In this document: positions 1-11,078 of the stretch, in pieces
How positions within the stretch are numbered: the first letter of the stretch is position 1
How the letters are laid out: each line of letters starts with the position of its first letter
Source: Xanthomonas campestris pv. phormiicola
Lineage (GTDB): Bacteria > Pseudomonadota > Gammaproteobacteria > Xanthomonadales > Xanthomonadaceae
Length of the DNA: 64,000 bases
Assembly (NCBI GenBank): GCA_025666215.1
Contig: CP102593.1
Location: 2,865,001 to 2,929,000 of the forward strand
Direction: 5' to 3'
The notes under the pieces: generated by a model
The model's database searches: none
Told to the model about the DNA's origin: nothing
What the model saw: the letters and a program-made list of their open reading frames with translations, nothing else
Program-made: the position numbers and the translations under genes

Positions 1-2273
1 CGGTCGCCGTACAGGTCACCTCGTCCGATGCGCTGCGCAACCACATGCAGGCGGACATGATGCACGACGCCTTGCGTGGCGACGTGACCACCGCGTTGCT
101 GGCCGCCTCGCGCCAGGACGAGGCCGGGATCAAGGCCGCGCACGCCTCGCTCGACGAGCACGCCGCGGAGTTCCGCAAGTCGCTGGCCGACAACCGCAAG
201 CTGCCGCTGGATCCTGCCTTGCGCCGCGAGCTGGATGCCGTCGCGCCTGCATTGCAGGGCTACATCGCTGCGGCGAACCGGGTCGTGAGCCTGGTCGAAA
301 GGCAGGCGGACACCGCCGCCGCGTATGCCGCCTTCACCGAGAGTTTCGAGCAGCTCGAGACCCGCATGGGCTCGATCAGCGACCGCATCGCGACGCTGAA
401 CGAAGCCAATCGCAGCGCGGCCGAACACTACAGCCGCCGCATGACCTGGCAGCAGGCCGGCGCCGTGGCCTTGGCGATCCTGTGCCTGGGACTGGCCGCC
501 GGCTGGATCCTGCGCTCGGTGTCGCGCCTGCTCGGCGGCGAACCGCGCGTGGCGATGGACGCCGCCCGGCACATCGCCGAGGGGCGCCTGGACCAGCCGA
601 TTCCGGTCGCCGCCAGGCACGCGCACAGCCTGATGGCGGCACTGGCGCGGATGCAGCGCGAACTGCGCGAGCGAACCGAACGCGAGCGCAACGTCGCCGC
701 CGAGAACCTGCGCATCCGCACCGCGCTGGACAACGCCTCGACCGGCATGTACATCGCCGATCCCGACCTGACCATCGTCTACGCCAACGGCGCGCTGCAG
801 AAACTGCTGCACACCTACGCCGACGACATCCACGCCTGCGCGCCGGCCTTCACCCGTGCCAGCCCGCTGCTCGGCCAGCCGGTATCGTTGCTGGAAGTGG
901 GCAACGCGCAGGACGCGGAGATCTACCAGCAACTCGACCGCCAAGGCGTCGCCCAGCGCGAGGTGCGTTACCGCGATGCCTGCATCGCGCAGGAGGTTTC
1001 CGCGATCCGCAACGAGGTCGGCGCCCATGTCGGCTTCGTCTGCGAATGGCGCGACCGCACCACCGAGGCCAGGGTCGAAGTGGATGTGGCCGAGGTGGTG
1101 CGCAGCGCCGCCGCCGGCGACCTGTCCAAGCGCATCGACAGCGACGGCAAGCAGGGCTTCTTCCTGTTGCTGGCGCAGCAGCTCAACGGGTTGCTCGATG
1201 CCAACGCGGGCAGCATCGCCGAAGTATCGCGCCTGCTCAGCGCACTGGCCGACGGCGACCTGAGCGCGCGCATGCACGGCCAGTTCCACGGCGTGTTCGC
1301 GACCATGCGCGACGACGCCAACGCGACCGCCGAAACGCTCGCCAGCATCGTCGGCCGCATCCAGCAGGCCGCCGGAAACATCAACACCGCCGCCAGCGAG
1401 ATCGCCGCCGGCAACGACGACCTGTCGCGCCGCACCGAACAGCAGGCCGCCAGCCTTGAGGAAACCGCGGCCTCGATGGAAGAGTTGACCTCCACCGTGA
1501 AGCAGAACGCCGAACACGCCCGCCAGGCCAACCAGCTCGCGGTCGGCGCCGCCGCGGTCGCCGCGCAGGGCGGCGCCGTGGTCGGCCAGGTCGTCACCAC
1601 GATGAGCGGCATCGAGACCTCGTCGAAGAAGATCGCCGACATCATCTCGGTCATCGACGGCATCGCCTTCCAGACCAACATCCTGGCGCTCAATGCCGCG
1701 GTGGAAGCCGCACGCGCCGGCGAACAGGGCCGCGGTTTCGCCGTGGTCGCCAGCGAGGTGCGGACGCTGGCCCAACGCTCGGCCGGCGCGGCCAAGGAGA
1801 TCAAGCGCCTGATCGACGAGTCGGTGACCCGCGTCGCCGAAGGCTCGGTACTGGTCGATCGCGCCGGCCAGACCATGCAGGAGATCGTGTCCTCGGTGCA
1901 GCGCGTCACCGACATCATGGGCGAGATCTCCTCCGCCTCGCAGGAGCAGTCCGCCGGCATCGAGCAGGTCAACCAGACCGTCACCCAGATGGACGAGGCC
2001 ACCCAGCAGAACGCCGCCCTGGTCGAGGAAGCCACCGCCGCGGCGCGCGCGATGGAAGAACAGGCCGGCCAGCTCAGCGAGGCCGTCGCGATCTTCAGGC
2101 TCGACGCCAGCGTGCCGGGCACGGCAGCACCGAGCCGCACAATGGCTGCAGCGAAGACGCAAACGAAGCGGCCTCCGCTGGCGGGCGGAGCGCGCAAACC
2201 AGCCATGCGTGCGATCCCCGGCGATCGCACCGCCGCGAATACGGCGACCGAGACCGAATGGCAGGAGTTCTGA
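1..2273 (+). CDS. Methyl-accepting chemotaxis protein MCP-1 (5' end outside window)
   Basis: Chemoreceptor that relays ligand binding to CheA/CheW. The frame is open to the window edge (in-frame codons from base 3), so the first membrane helix and the true start lie upstream. Visible from base 45 (numbered from that ATG): the end of a helical periplasmic sensor, a membrane helix near residues 137-157, HAMP, a cytoplasmic PAS-like domain (about 225-340, 'GMYIADPD'), a second HAMP-like stretch, then the MA signalling domain with the conserved hairpin tip '[20 protein letters not shown]'. The C-terminus is EWQEF, an xWxxF pentapeptide of the kind that tethers CheR and CheB. The signalling half is almost identical in DNA to that of MCP-5. 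It is the first of eight MCP genes on this strand. The family call is certain; the ligand is unknown. Confidence 0.93.
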   Translation, partial: VAVQVTSSDALRNHMQADMMHDALRGDVTTALLAASRQDEAGIKAAHASLDEHAAEFRKSLADNRKLPLDPALRRELDAVAPALQGYIAAANRVVSLVERQADTAAAYAAFTESFEQLETRMGSISDRIATLNEANRSAAEHYSRRMTWQQAGAVALAILCLGLAAGWILRSVSRLLGGEPRVAMDAARHIAEGRLDQPIPVAARHAHSLMAALARMQRELRERTERERNVAAENLRIRTALDNASTGMYIADPDLTIVYANGALQKLLHTYADDIHACAPAFTRASPLLGQPVSLLEVGNAQDAEIYQQLDRQGVAQREVRYRDACIAQEVSAIRNEVGAHVGFVCEWRDRTTEARVEVDVAEVVRSAAAGDLSKRIDSDGKQGFFLLLAQQLNGLLDANAGSIAEVSRLLSALADGDLSARMHGQFHGVFATMRDDANATAETLASIVGRIQQAAGNINTAASEIAAGNDDLSRRTEQQAASLEETAASMEELTSTVKQNAEHARQANQLAVGAAAVAAQGGAVVGQVVTTMSGIETSSKKIADIISVIDGIAFQTNILALNAAVEAARAGEQGRGFAVVASEVRTLAQRSAGAAKEIKRLIDESVTRVAEGSVLVDRAGQTMQEIVSSVQRVTDIMGEISSASQEQSAGIEQVNQTVTQMDEATQQNAALVEEATAAARAMEEQAGQLSEAVAIFRLDASVPGTAAPSRTMAAAKTQTKRPPLAGGARKPAMRAIPGDRTAANTATETEWQEF

Positions 2274-2616
2274 TGGGAGCCCAGCCGGACGCTTGGCCCG
2301 GCTGGGCGCTGTGCACCAACGCGGCATGAGCGACGCTGCGCAACGGCAGACGTCCCGAATGTAGGGAAAACATTCGCCCAAGGTCGGGAATCGACTTACA
2401 CCGAAGGTGTCATGCGCCAACACGCATCCGTGCCGTTATTACATTCAGGCAATGGCACCTGACTCACTCAGCACACTGCAACACACTCGAATCATTGCTC
2501 CATTTGCTTGCCGCCATAACCCGCCGTTCCAGGTTTTTCCTTCGCCACCGTCCCTATGCCGGGACCCTGCCAACTGAACCGTTACAGCCAACCTTCGGTA
2601 ACCAAAGAGGTCAGCC
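2274..2616. other. Intergenic region between MCP-1 and MCP-2
   Basis: 343 bases without a gene. It contains the hairpin after MCP-1 and a more AT-rich stretch (about 2370-2540) that could carry a promoter. I found no convincing sigma-28 match of the kind seen before other genes in the island. A clear ribosome site, AGAGG, lies just before the MCP-2 start. Nothing else is recognised. Confidence 0.5.
2279..2307 (+). terminator. Hairpin just after MCP-1 stop
   Basis: A 10-bp perfect stem (GCCCAGCCGG paired with CCGGCTGGGC) with a 9-base loop lies 5 bases after the MCP-1 stop codon. No T-run follows, so it may be an mRNA 3'-end stabiliser or a weak terminator rather than a classical intrinsic terminator. 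Confidence 0.45.
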
Positions 2617-4857
2617 ATGAATTCGTTCCTGCAACGCTACAACGTCGGGCGCCGCCTGGCCGGCGCCTTCGGCCTGCTGATCCTGCTCTCCGGGCTGCTG
2701 GTCGCGGCCGGATTGGTCGCCATGTCCAGTGCCCGCAAGGAACTCGACAGCATCGTCAAAGTGAACGTGGAGAAGATGCGCATCAGCAATGGCATGCTCG
2801 ACGCGAACTCGTCCATCCTGATCGCTCTAGGCACCTACGCAATGGTGACATCGGAGCAACTCAACGCCGAAGCCATCGCCAAGATCAAACAGGAGCGGCA
2901 ACGCTACAGCGACCTGCGCAAGCAACTGGACAGCTTGCCGGCCTCGGGCGCCGGGCTGAAGATCCGGGCAGAAATCGATCGGCGCCGCGAGACCGCTCGC
3001 AGCCTGAACGACCAGGTGATGGCACTGGCCGGCGCCAATCGCAACGCCGAAGCGCAAGCGTTCCTCAGCGAGAAGTCCCGCCCTGCCACGCTGGCCTGGC
3101 AGGACAAGATTCGCGAGAACGTGACCCTGCAGGAGCAGCAGACCAAGTCCGCCTACGCCGCGGCGGTGGAAGCAATGAATCGCGGCAAGCTGCTGCTTGC
3201 CATTGGTGGCATCGCGGTGCTGCTGGTCAGCAGCCTGCTAGCCTGGCTGATCACCGGCAGCCTGACCCAGCCGCTGAACCGCGCCACCCGCGCCGCCGAG
3301 GCGATCGCCGACGGCCGCCTGGACAACGACGTCAGCACCCAGGCCCGCGACGAGCCCGGCCGCCTGCTCAACGCGATGGAGAAAATGCAAACGCAGTTGC
3401 AGCGCTTCTCCCGCGAGACTTCGCAAATGATCGAGCTGCATGCCGACAAGGACATCAGCCACCGCATGCCGCTGGACTTCCCCGGCGTGTATGGCGACTT
3501 GAGCAAGGGCATCAACACCATGATGTTCGAGCACCTGGACGCCATCGTCGATGCGATCGCGGTGCTCAACGAATACGCCAACGGCGACCTGCGCCGCGAT
3601 GCGCGGCGCCTGCCCGGCAGCCGCGCGGTGCTGCACGAATCGATGGACGCGGCCAAGGCCAGCCTGCTGGCGATCAACACCGAGATCAAGCGCCTGGCCG
3701 CGGCCGCCGCCGCGGGCGACTTCAGCGCCCGCGGCGATGCGCAGCACTTCCAGCACGACTTCCGCGCCATGGTGGAAGGCCTCAACGCGATGATGGAGGT
3801 CAGCGACCGCAACCTCGGCAAGCTCTCCGCGCTGTTGCAGTCCATCGCTGCCGGCGACCTGACCGCGCGCATGCACGGCGAGTTCCATGGCGTGTTCGCC
3901 CGGATGCGCGACGATGCCAATGCCACCGCCGACCAGCTGACCGGCATCGTCGGCCGCATCCAGACCGCCGCGGTCAGCATCAATGCCGCGGCCACCGAGA
4001 TCGCCGCCGGCAACGACGACCTGTCGCGCCGCACCGAACAGCAGGCCGCCAGCCTGGAGGAAACCGCGGCCTCGATGGAAGAGTTGACCTCCACCGTGAA
4101 GCAGAACGCCGAGCACGCCCGCCAGGCCAACCAGCTCGCGGTCGGTGCCGCTGGCGTCGCCACCCAGGGCGGCGAGGTGGTCGGCCAGGTGGTCACCACC
4201 ATGAGCGGCATCGAAGCCTCATCGAAGAAGATCGCCGACATCATCAGCGTCATCGACGGCATCGCCTTCCAGACCAACATCCTGGCGCTCAACGCCGCGG
4301 TGGAGGCGGCGCGTGCCGGCGACCAGGGCCGCGGTTTCGCCGTGGTCGCCAGCGAGGTGCGGACGCTGGCCCAGCGCTCGGCCGGTGCGGCCAAGGAGAT
4401 CAAGGGGCTGATCGACGATTCGGTCGCCCGCGTCAGCGAAGGCTCGGCTCTGGTCGACCAGGCCGGCCGCACCATGCAGGAGATCGTGTCCTCGGTGCAG
4501 CGGGTCACCGACATCATGGGCGAGATCTCCGCCGCCTCGCAGGAGCAGTACGCCGGCATCGAGCAGGTCAACCAGACCGTGACCCAGATGGACGAAACCA
4601 CCCAGCAGAACGCCGCGCTGGTCGAGGAAGCCACGGCCGCAGCACGCGCGATGGAAGACCAGGCCGGCCAGCTCACCGCAGCGGTGGCGGTGTTCAAGCT
4701 CGACGACGCTGCCGCGGCGACGCGCCGCCCCACGGTCAGCGCGCCGGAGGTGGCCGCGATGGTCAAGGCACAGGTAGCCTCCGCGACGCGCGCCGTGCGC
4801 AATGCGCCCAAGCGCGCCGCCGGCGGTGGCGGCGACGCCAGCTGGCACGAGTTCTGA
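2617..4857 (+). CDS. Methyl-accepting chemotaxis protein MCP-2 (4HB sensor, HAMP chain)
   Basis: 746-residue chemoreceptor. TM1 is near 14-37, followed by a helical periplasmic sensor of four-helix-bundle type, TM2 near 190-213, HAMP, then a chain of HAMP-like repeats marked by '[10 protein letters not shown]', 'AGDFSARGD' and '[10 protein letters not shown]', and the MA domain with its tip near residues 546-570. The C-terminus is SWHEF, a CheR/CheB docking-type pentapeptide. The ATG has an AGAGG ribosome site about 7 bases upstream. The HAMP-chain segment (3523-3703) is nearly identical in DNA to MCP-7 (19468-19648). One tip-flanking change, EQYAG instead of EQSAG, distinguishes it from its paralogues. 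A strong terminator follows. The ligand is unknown. Confidence 0.95.
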   Translation: MNSFLQRYNVGRRLAGAFGLLILLSGLLVAAGLVAMSSARKELDSIVKVNVEKMRISNGMLDANSSILIALGTYAMVTSEQLNAEAIAKIKQERQRYSDLRKQLDSLPASGAGLKIRAEIDRRRETARSLNDQVMALAGANRNAEAQAFLSEKSRPATLAWQDKIRENVTLQEQQTKSAYAAAVEAMNRGKLLLAIGGIAVLLVSSLLAWLITGSLTQPLNRATRAAEAIADGRLDNDVSTQARDEPGRLLNAMEKMQTQLQRFSRETSQMIELHADKDISHRMPLDFPGVYGDLSKGINTMMFEHLDAIVDAIAVLNEYANGDLRRDARRLPGSRAVLHESMDAAKASLLAINTEIKRLAAAAAAGDFSARGDAQHFQHDFRAMVEGLNAMMEVSDRNLGKLSALLQSIAAGDLTARMHGEFHGVFARMRDDANATADQLTGIVGRIQTAAVSINAAATEIAAGNDDLSRRTEQQAASLEETAASMEELTSTVKQNAEHARQANQLAVGAAGVATQGGEVVGQVVTTMSGIEASSKKIADIISVIDGIAFQTNILALNAAVEAARAGDQGRGFAVVASEVRTLAQRSAGAAKEIKGLIDDSVARVSEGSALVDQAGRTMQEIVSSVQRVTDIMGEISAASQEQYAGIEQVNQTVTQMDETTQQNAALVEEATAAARAMEDQAGQLTAAVAVFKLDDAAAATRRPTVSAPEVAAMVKAQVASATRAVRNAPKRAAGGGGDASWHEF

Positions 4858-4860
4858 GTC

Positions 4861-4898
4861 CTGCAGCCGCGATGCCGGGCACCGCATCGCGGCTGCAG
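4861..4898 (+). repeat. 15-bp perfect inverted repeat after MCP-2
   Basis: Positions 4861-4875 are the exact reverse complement of 4884-4898, with an 8-base loop, starting 3 bases after the MCP-2 stop. No T-run follows. It is a very stable mRNA hairpin that would protect the 3' end or assist the intrinsic terminator 60 bases downstream. Confidence 0.7.
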
Positions 4899-4957
4899 CG
4901 CAGGCTGGTCGACAGGAATTCTGCCCAAGGCCGTTGCACCGGCATTGCGTGATCGGC

Positions 4958-4984
4958 AAGCCCGAGTCGTGGACTCGGGCTTTT
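4958..4984 (+). terminator. Intrinsic terminator after MCP-2
   Basis: Stem AAGCCCGAGTC paired with GACTCGGGCTT, three-base loop GTG, followed by further T residues. This is a canonical rho-independent terminator ending the MCP-2 transcript. Confidence 0.85.
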
Positions 4985-5218
4985 CCATGTCCGCACCGCG
5001 AACATTCGCCACGCGCAACCACATCCACGACTACGTCGGCAGCGCATCGCAGCGACCAAAGCGCCAGGGGAAACGCGGACCCGAATCGACGGCAGGCATC
5101 GCATGGCGGCCGCTTCGCAAGGCGTGGGAATCATTCTCATGTGCGGCAAAAAAACGGCCATACACCCTCAATTCTTTGTGATGAGCATCTTGGGCCGAAC
5201 ATTTTTCGCTTCGCGGCC

Positions 5219-5246
5219 TAAAGTCGCCCCCGCTTAATGCCGCTAA
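5219..5246 (+). promoter_or_regulatory. Candidate sigma-28 (FliA) promoter for MCP-3
   Basis: TAAA at 5219-5222 and GCCGCTAA at 5239-5246, spaced by 16 bases, against the known FliA pattern TAAA-N15-GCCGATAA. The spacer is one base longer than in the other sigma-28 candidates here. It lies about 240 bases before the ATG. Confidence 0.55.
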
Positions 5247-5483
5247 AAGTCTCAATCTGAGAATTTGTCTAAAAAACACTACTAAAGTTTTCGCTGCCAC
5301 CTGCTACGGCCGTCGCCGCCCGATGCACCGACAACCGCATCCCGCGGTGTTTGGACACAGCGACAACCGCTTCTTCTGTGTGTGCGTCACGTCTGCTGAG
5401 CTCCGGCGCCACGCAAACCGATGTCCCTGCCGGGCCCGTACTTTCACAGTTCGACCATTCTTTAATCTGACCCGGTAGAGACA

Positions 5484-7739
5484 ATGAAATCCAAGAATCC
5501 GACCATCTCCACGCAGCTGGCCATCGGCTTCGGCTCGGTCGTGCTGATCATGCTCGTCGTTGGTGCCATCAGCTTGAACAGCCAGGCCAAATTGAACAGT
5601 GCGATGGAACTGAACAAGCAGACATTCAAGGTGCTCGCCACCAGCGAACTGATGCAGACAAATGCACTAAACGTGCAAACCAGTACCCGCGGCTACCTGC
5701 TATCCAGTAAAAAAGAATACCTACAACCATTCGCTCTCGGCCAGGCCGGCTTCGAGAAGAGCTTTGACGAGGCCAAGCGCCTGACCCAGGACAACCAGCG
5801 GCAGCAGGCGCGCCTGGCGCAGCTGCAAACTGCGTATCGGGAATTGCTGCAGATCGAGAACAAGATCATCGCCGTGCGCGAGGGTTCCGACAGCCAGCAA
5901 CAGGTGTTGACCGCGTTCGCACAGGACCGCGACCGCAAGACGATGCATGCGATCCGCTCGGTGCTGGGCGCATTTGCCGATGAGGAAAAGGGTCTGCTGG
6001 TGCAGCGCAGCCAACAACTTGAAAAAGTGCGTACGCAGGGCAAGTGGTCGGTGCTGATCGGCAGCCTGATCGCGGTGCTGGTCGCAGTGGGCATGGGCTT
6101 GGTGATCCGCCGCCAGTTGGTCAAGCGCATGGGCCAGGCCATCTCGGTCGCCGATGCCATCGCCTCGGGCAACCTCGGCAATGCCATCGATACCAAGTCG
6201 CGCGACGAAACCGGCCGCCTGCTGATGAGCATGGACAAGATGCAGAGCCAGTTGCAGGCGGTGCTCGCGGCGCAGACCGAGATGGCGCGGCGCCATGATG
6301 CCGGCCAGATCAGCTACCGGATGGACGCCAAGGCATTCCCCGGGCAATACGGCCGCATGGTGCACGACAGCAACGAGCTGGCCGGCTCGCACATCGCCGT
6401 GAAGCTGCGCCTGGCGCAGATCATGGGCCGCTATGCGATCGGCGACTTCAGCGAGGACATGGACCGCCTGCCCGGCGAAAAAGCAATGCTGACCGAGACC
6501 ATGGACACGGTCAAGCAGAACCTGACCGCGATGAACCGCGAGATCGGCCAGCTCGCCTCCGCCGCCGCGGCCGGCGACTTCAGCGTGCGCGGCGATGCCG
6601 AGCGCTTCCAGTACGACTTCCGCGCCATGGTCGACAATCTCAACCAGCTGATGGCCACCGCCGACGGCAACCTGCAATCCCTGTCCGCGCTGCTGCAGTC
6701 CATTGCCGCCGGCGACCTGACCGCGCGCATGCACGGCCAGTTCCAGGGCGTGTTCGCCGCCATGCGCGACGACGCCAACGCCACCGCCGAGCAACTGGCT
6801 ACGATCGTCAGCCGCATCCAGACCGCGGCGTCGAGCATCAACAGCGCCGCCTCGGAAATCGCCACCGGCAACGACGATCTATCGCGGCGTACCGAACAGC
6901 AGGCCGCCAGTCTCGAGGAAACCGCGGCCTCGATGGAGGAACTGACCTCCACGGTGAAGCAGAACGCCGAGCACGCGCGCCAGGCCAACCAGCTCGCGGT
7001 CGGCGCCGCCGCCGTCGCCTCGCAGGGCGGCGCGGTGGTCGGCCAGGTGGTGACCACGATGAGCGGCATCGAGACCTCGTCGAAGAAGATCGCCGACATC
7101 ATCTCGGTCATCGACGGCATCGCCTTCCAGACCAACATCCTGGCGCTCAACGCCGCGGTGGAAGCCGCGCGCGCCGGCGAACAGGGCCGCGGCTTCGCCG
7201 TGGTCGCCAGCGAGGTGCGGACGCTGGCCCAGCGCTCGGCCGGCGCGGCCAAGGAGATCAAGCACCTGATCGACGACTCCGTCGACCAGGTGTCCAACGG
7301 TTCGGCGCTGGTACGCCAGGCCGGCCAGACCATGAGCGAGATCGTGTCATCGGTGCAACGCGTGACCGACATCATGGGCGAGATCTCCGCCGCCTCGCAG
7401 GAACAGTCCGCCGGCATCGAACAGGTCAACCAGACGGTGACCCAGATGGACGAAGCCACCCAGCAGAATGCCGCGCTGGTGGAAGAAGCCACGGCCGCGG
7501 CACGCGCGATGGAAGACCAGGCGCGCCAGCTCACCGAAACCGTCGCGGTGTTCAAGATCGACGACGCTCCCGCGACGACGGCGCCGGCCAGCCGGCGCCA
7601 GGCGGTCAGTGCACCGGCCGTGGCCGCAGTGGTCAAGGCGCAGGAGTCGGCGGCGGCCCGCGCCGTGCACAACGCCGCACCCAAGCGTGCGGTCGGTGCC
7701 GGCGCTGGTGCGGCCGATACCAGCTGGCACGAATTCTAA
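5484..7739 (+). CDS. Methyl-accepting chemotaxis protein MCP-3 (CHASE3/4HB-like sensor, HAMP chain)
   Basis: 751-residue chemoreceptor. TM1 is near 9-31, followed by an all-helical periplasmic sensor (about 32-186; '[10 protein letters not shown]' resembles the CHASE3-type start), TM2 near 187-208, HAMP, HAMP-like repeats ('IGDFSEDMD', 'AGDFSVRGD', '[10 protein letters not shown]'), and the MA domain with its tip near 541. The C-terminus is SWHEF, a CheR/CheB docking-type pentapeptide. The start is ATG with a GAGA ribosome site. From 6501 to about 6880 the DNA matches MCP-4 (9608-9987) almost perfectly, which suggests gene conversion or a recent duplication. The ligand is unknown. Confidence 0.95.
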   Translation: MKSKNPTISTQLAIGFGSVVLIMLVVGAISLNSQAKLNSAMELNKQTFKVLATSELMQTNALNVQTSTRGYLLSSKKEYLQPFALGQAGFEKSFDEAKRLTQDNQRQQARLAQLQTAYRELLQIENKIIAVREGSDSQQQVLTAFAQDRDRKTMHAIRSVLGAFADEEKGLLVQRSQQLEKVRTQGKWSVLIGSLIAVLVAVGMGLVIRRQLVKRMGQAISVADAIASGNLGNAIDTKSRDETGRLLMSMDKMQSQLQAVLAAQTEMARRHDAGQISYRMDAKAFPGQYGRMVHDSNELAGSHIAVKLRLAQIMGRYAIGDFSEDMDRLPGEKAMLTETMDTVKQNLTAMNREIGQLASAAAAGDFSVRGDAERFQYDFRAMVDNLNQLMATADGNLQSLSALLQSIAAGDLTARMHGQFQGVFAAMRDDANATAEQLATIVSRIQTAASSINSAASEIATGNDDLSRRTEQQAASLEETAASMEELTSTVKQNAEHARQANQLAVGAAAVASQGGAVVGQVVTTMSGIETSSKKIADIISVIDGIAFQTNILALNAAVEAARAGEQGRGFAVVASEVRTLAQRSAGAAKEIKHLIDDSVDQVSNGSALVRQAGQTMSEIVSSVQRVTDIMGEISAASQEQSAGIEQVNQTVTQMDEATQQNAALVEEATAAARAMEDQARQLTETVAVFKIDDAPATTAPASRRQAVSAPAVAAVVKAQESAAARAVHNAAPKRAVGAGAGAADTSWHEF

Positions 7740-7757
7740 GCCCCGCCAACGCAATAT

Positions 7758-7797
7758 CGATGATCGCCATGCCGGTTCCGGCATGGCGATCATCGTT
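7758..7797 (+). terminator. 18-bp perfect hairpin after MCP-3
   Basis: 7758-7775 is the exact reverse complement of 7778-7795, separated only by TT, and followed by a short TT. This is an exceptionally long stem beginning 18 bases after the MCP-3 stop. It probably acts as a terminator or 3'-end barrier, although the T-run is minimal. Confidence 0.65.
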
Positions 7798-8030
7798 GCG
7801 CCGGCCACGCGCAGTGCGACCGCCGCCGGGGCTCGCACCCGATGGAGGCGGTCACCGGCCGCCCATGCAAATCGCGCCGATCGCCGGCAGGAGCGGCATC
7901 GGCCCTGAATCGGCCCCCGTCTTTCGGATCGAACGGCGCGCCGCAATCCATGGCGCAGCGACGCTGTAACCCGCCGCTCACAGCCGCGCGACAAACTCGA
8001 TCGCCGGCTGACTCGCATGCCGGCCGCGCT

Positions 8031-8057
8031 TCAACAACCCAGCCGGCACGCCGCTAC
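8031..8057 (+). promoter_or_regulatory. Candidate sigma-28 (FliA) promoter for MCP-4
   Basis: TCAACAAC, 11-base spacer, GCCGCTAC. The -10 matches 6 of 8 bases of GCCGATAA and the spacing is identical to the better sites in this island. The predicted leader is about 170 bases. Confidence 0.55.
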
Positions 8058-8233
8058 GGCATCGACTTCCAGACGTTTGCGCAAGCAGTCATCGCCATGA
8101 TGCATCCCCTATCGCGTTGCCCACTGCCTGCATCCCTGCCGGCGGTTGCTCCGTATGGGCAGGCAGGCGATGTCGCGCCGCTGCAATCGCGCACCGCCTG
8201 ACCCGTTGCCCCGACGACGTTCAGAGACTTTCC

Positions 8234-10804
8234 ATGCCATTGTCCATCCAGGCCGCTGCCGGCCACCCCCACTCCTCCATCGGGCCGCAGCGAGCGCTGC
8301 GCGCCTGGCACGATCTGGCCATCGCCAGGAAACTGAGCATCATCGGCATCCTTGCCCTGGTCGGGCTGCTGATCCCGGTCCTGCTCTACAGCGGCAAGCT
8401 CAACGAAAGCGTCGGCATCAGCCGCAACGAACTGCGCAGCTATACACCGCTGCGCGAGATGCTGGCGCTGCTCGGCGCGCTGCAGGCAGAACGCGTCGAA
8501 ACCGGCCCCGCCGCGGACGCCGCGGCACGGCGCGCAGACAGCTCCCTGGCCAACCTGCAGCGCAGCGTGTCCGCGCTGCCCGGCTTCGAACGCAGCGCCA
8601 AGGCCCTGGCGCACTTGCACCAGGCCCTGGCGGACGGACGCGTCGACAGCGCCGTGGTCGCCGACCGGGCCGCCACCGCCCTGGACGCGCTGCGCGACGA
8701 CAGCCAGCTGGTCTACACCCCCTATGTGGAGAGTTATCACCTGGTGGTGGCCAGCCTGATCTACGGACCCGACACGAGCGAGGCGCTGACACGCCTGGAT
8801 GCGGCTGCCGATCCGTCCCAGGCCGGCGCGCAGGCGCCGGTGCTGCGCGAGCAGATCGGACAGATCGCGCGCGACCATGCACGGTTGCGCCATGAACTGG
8901 AAAAGGCGGTCGGCCTGCTCGAACGACCCGATCCGCGGCTGGCCGCCGCAGTCGCGACCGAAGCCGGCCGGGCCGACCAGGCACTGGCGCAACTGTCCAG
9001 CGCACTGGACAGCGGCACGCTGGACGCCGACCGGCGCTGGAACCGCGCACTCGACGACTGGGGCCATGCGCTGCAATCGCTGAGCGCGGTGTCGCTGCAG
9101 GCCTTGCAGGGCCAATCGGCCCGGCACCTGGCGGACGCACGCAGCGCGATGTGGCGGCCGATCGCCGGTCTGAGCCTGCTGACGCTGCTGATCGTGGCCT
9201 TGTGCGTGTATACCCTGTCGACGCTGACCCGCAACGTGCGCCGCGCCGCGAGCGTGGCCGCGCAGATCGCGCAGGGCAAGCTGGACACGGCGATCGCGGT
9301 TTCCAGCCATGACGAAAGCGGCCAGCTGCTCGGCAACATGCAGCAGATGCAACAGCAACTGCAGCAGGTGCTGGCCGCACAGGTGGAGATGGCGCAACGC
9401 CACGACGCCGGCCAGATCAGCTACCGCATGGACGAAGCCGCCTTCCCCGGCGACTACGGGCGCATGGTCCGCGACAGCAATGCGCTGGTCGCCGCGCACA
9501 TCGCGGTGAAGATGCGCCTGGCGCAGATGATGGGCCGCTACGCGATCGGCGACCTCAGCGAAGACCTGGAACCCCTGCCGGGCGAGAAGGCGGTGCTGAA
9601 CGAGATCATGGACACGGTCAAGCAGAACCTGACCGCGATGAACCGCGAGATCGGCCAGCTCGCCTCCGCCGCCGCGGCCGGCGACTTCAGCGTGCGCGGC
9701 GATGCCGAGCGCTTCCAGTACGACTTCCGCGCCATGGTCGACAATCTCAACCAGCTGATGGCCACCGCCGACGGCAACCTGCAATCCCTGTCCGCGCTGC
9801 TGCAGTCCATTGCCGCCGGCGACCTGACCGCGCGCATGCACGGCCAATTCCAGGGCGTGTTCGCCGCCATGCGCGACGACGCCAACGCCACCGCCGAGCA
9901 ACTGGCTACGATCGTCAGCCGCATCCAGACCGCGGCGTCGAGCATCAACAGCGCCGCCTCGGAAATCGCCACCGGCAACGACGATCTGTCGCGGCGCACC
10001 GAACAGCAGGCCGCCAGTCTCGAGGAAACCGCGGCCTCGATGGAAGAGCTGACCTCCACGGTCAAGCAGAACGCCGAGCACGCCCGCCAGGCCAACCAGC
10101 TCGCGGTAGGCGCCGCCGCGGTCGCCGCGCAGGGCGGCGCCGTGATCGGCCAGGTGGTGACCACGATGAGCGGCATCGAGACCTCGTCGAAGAAGATCGC
10201 CGACATCATCAGCGTCATCGACGGCATCGCCTTCCAGACCAACATCCTGGCGCTCAATGCCGCGGTGGAAGCGGCGCGCGCCGGCGAGCAGGGTCGCGGC
10301 TTCGCCGTCGTCGCCTCGGAAGTCCGCGCCCTCGCCCAGCGTTCCGCGGGCGCAGCCAAGGCGATCAAGCATCTGATCGACGACTCGGTGAGCCGCGTCG
10401 CCACAGGCTCGGCGCTGGTCGATCAGGCCGGCCAGACCATGCAGGAAATCGTGTCTTCGGTGCAGCGCGTCACCGGCATCATGGGCGAGATCTCCGCCGC
10501 CTCGCAGGAACAGTCCGCCGGCATCGAACAGGTCAACCAGACGGTGACCCAGATGGACGAAGCCACCCAGCAGAACGCCGCGCTGGTGGAAGAAGCCACC
10601 GCCGCCGCACGCGCGATGGAAGACCAGGCCGGGCAACTGGCCAACGCGGTCGCGGCCTTCAGGCTGTCCGACACCGCAGCGGCGTCCGCCATTTCCGCGC
10701 ATGCGGTGGCACCGCGTCGCGTCGCGATCAAACCCGCAGCATCGCACGCGGCACGCAGCACGCTGGCCGTCGTGACGACGGGCACGACATTGCGCGAGTT
10801 CTGA
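8234..10804 (+). CDS. Methyl-accepting chemotaxis protein MCP-4 (large helical sensor)
   Basis: About 856 residues from the ATG at 8234, which has a weak AGAGA ribosome site. An upstream in-frame start near 8117 is rejected because it adds a non-membrane, arginine-rich tail. TM1 is near 32-53, followed by an unusually large all-helical periplasmic sensor (about 54-307, possibly of the nitrate/nitrite-sensing NIT type; not certain), TM2 near 308-330, HAMP, HAMP-like repeats, and MA with its tip near 659. The C-terminus is TLREF: the position of the conserved tryptophan is leucine, so the CheR/CheB docking pentapeptide looks degenerate. The central 380 bases are nearly identical to MCP-3. Around the tip there are unique changes, such as [13 protein letters not shown] and RVTGIMGE. 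Confidence 0.93.
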   Translation: MPLSIQAAAGHPHSSIGPQRALRAWHDLAIARKLSIIGILALVGLLIPVLLYSGKLNESVGISRNELRSYTPLREMLALLGALQAERVETGPAADAAARRADSSLANLQRSVSALPGFERSAKALAHLHQALADGRVDSAVVADRAATALDALRDDSQLVYTPYVESYHLVVASLIYGPDTSEALTRLDAAADPSQAGAQAPVLREQIGQIARDHARLRHELEKAVGLLERPDPRLAAAVATEAGRADQALAQLSSALDSGTLDADRRWNRALDDWGHALQSLSAVSLQALQGQSARHLADARSAMWRPIAGLSLLTLLIVALCVYTLSTLTRNVRRAASVAAQIAQGKLDTAIAVSSHDESGQLLGNMQQMQQQLQQVLAAQVEMAQRHDAGQISYRMDEAAFPGDYGRMVRDSNALVAAHIAVKMRLAQMMGRYAIGDLSEDLEPLPGEKAVLNEIMDTVKQNLTAMNREIGQLASAAAAGDFSVRGDAERFQYDFRAMVDNLNQLMATADGNLQSLSALLQSIAAGDLTARMHGQFQGVFAAMRDDANATAEQLATIVSRIQTAASSINSAASEIATGNDDLSRRTEQQAASLEETAASMEELTSTVKQNAEHARQANQLAVGAAAVAAQGGAVIGQVVTTMSGIETSSKKIADIISVIDGIAFQTNILALNAAVEAARAGEQGRGFAVVASEVRALAQRSAGAAKAIKHLIDDSVSRVATGSALVDQAGQTMQEIVSSVQRVTGIMGEISAASQEQSAGIEQVNQTVTQMDEATQQNAALVEEATAAARAMEDQAGQLANAVAAFRLSDTAAASAISAHAVAPRRVAIKPAASHAARSTLAVVTTGTTLREF

Positions 10805-11001
10805 GCCGGCGCGGCGGCCAAGCCCATGCATTGACCCACTACGGCCGCGAACGCGCATATTGCATGCCATCGCAGTGCGCGCGTACTCCTCGTGCGGCGG
10901 TGCACCAATCCGCCTACAAATGTCTTCCTAAATGTCTTTTGGCGCGTCCCGGGACATACACACTCACACCACGAAGGAGTCACAAAACACCAATCAAGCA
11001 A

Positions 11002-11028
11002 TCAATTCTCCGTGGATGACGCCGATAC
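11002..11028 (+). promoter_or_regulatory. Candidate sigma-28 (FliA) promoter for MCP-5
   Basis: TCAATTCT, 11-base spacer, GCCGATAC (7 of 8 to the FliA -10). The predicted transcript start near 11035 lies after the long upstream reading-frame extension and about 45 bases before the ATG at 11079, which supports that start. Confidence 0.65.
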
Positions 11029-11078
11029 GACTTCACGCGCCGCTCACACGAGCGTACCAAGGCCCTATAGGCATCGTC

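Larger units (their letters stand above)
4858..5483. other. Long intergenic region upstream of MCP-3
   Basis: 626 bases with no credible gene. The first part holds a perfect hairpin and the MCP-2 terminator. The middle (about 5140-5290) is distinctly AT-richer than the surroundings and contains the sigma-28-like promoter of MCP-3. The remaining roughly 230 bases would be the MCP-3 leader. I looked for a c-di-GMP riboswitch in the leader and did not find the conserved core. Confidence 0.6.
7740..8233. other. Intergenic region between MCP-3 and MCP-4
   Basis: 494 bases. It contains the 18-bp hairpin after MCP-3 and a sigma-28-like promoter at 8031-8057. The reading frame of MCP-4 extends upstream to about 8117, but the proposed ATG at 8234 is the first that fits a chemoreceptor N-terminus. 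No separate gene is supported. Confidence 0.6.

Noticed and set aside
2397..2423. Possible sigma-28 promoter for MCP-2 (TACACCGA with GCCAACAC)
   Set aside because: Only 5 of 8 bases match the -10 and the -35 is weak, below the level of the other eight sites.
5380..5470. Possible c-di-GMP (GEMM) riboswitch in the MCP-3 leader
   Set aside because: The fragment 'ccacgcaaacc' hints at it, but the rest of the conserved core and the tetraloop-receptor arrangement are missing.
8054..10870. Open antisense frame of about 940 codons across MCP-4
   Set aside because: His/Gly/Arg-rich shadow of a high-GC gene, with no motif, ribosome site or membrane segment of its own.
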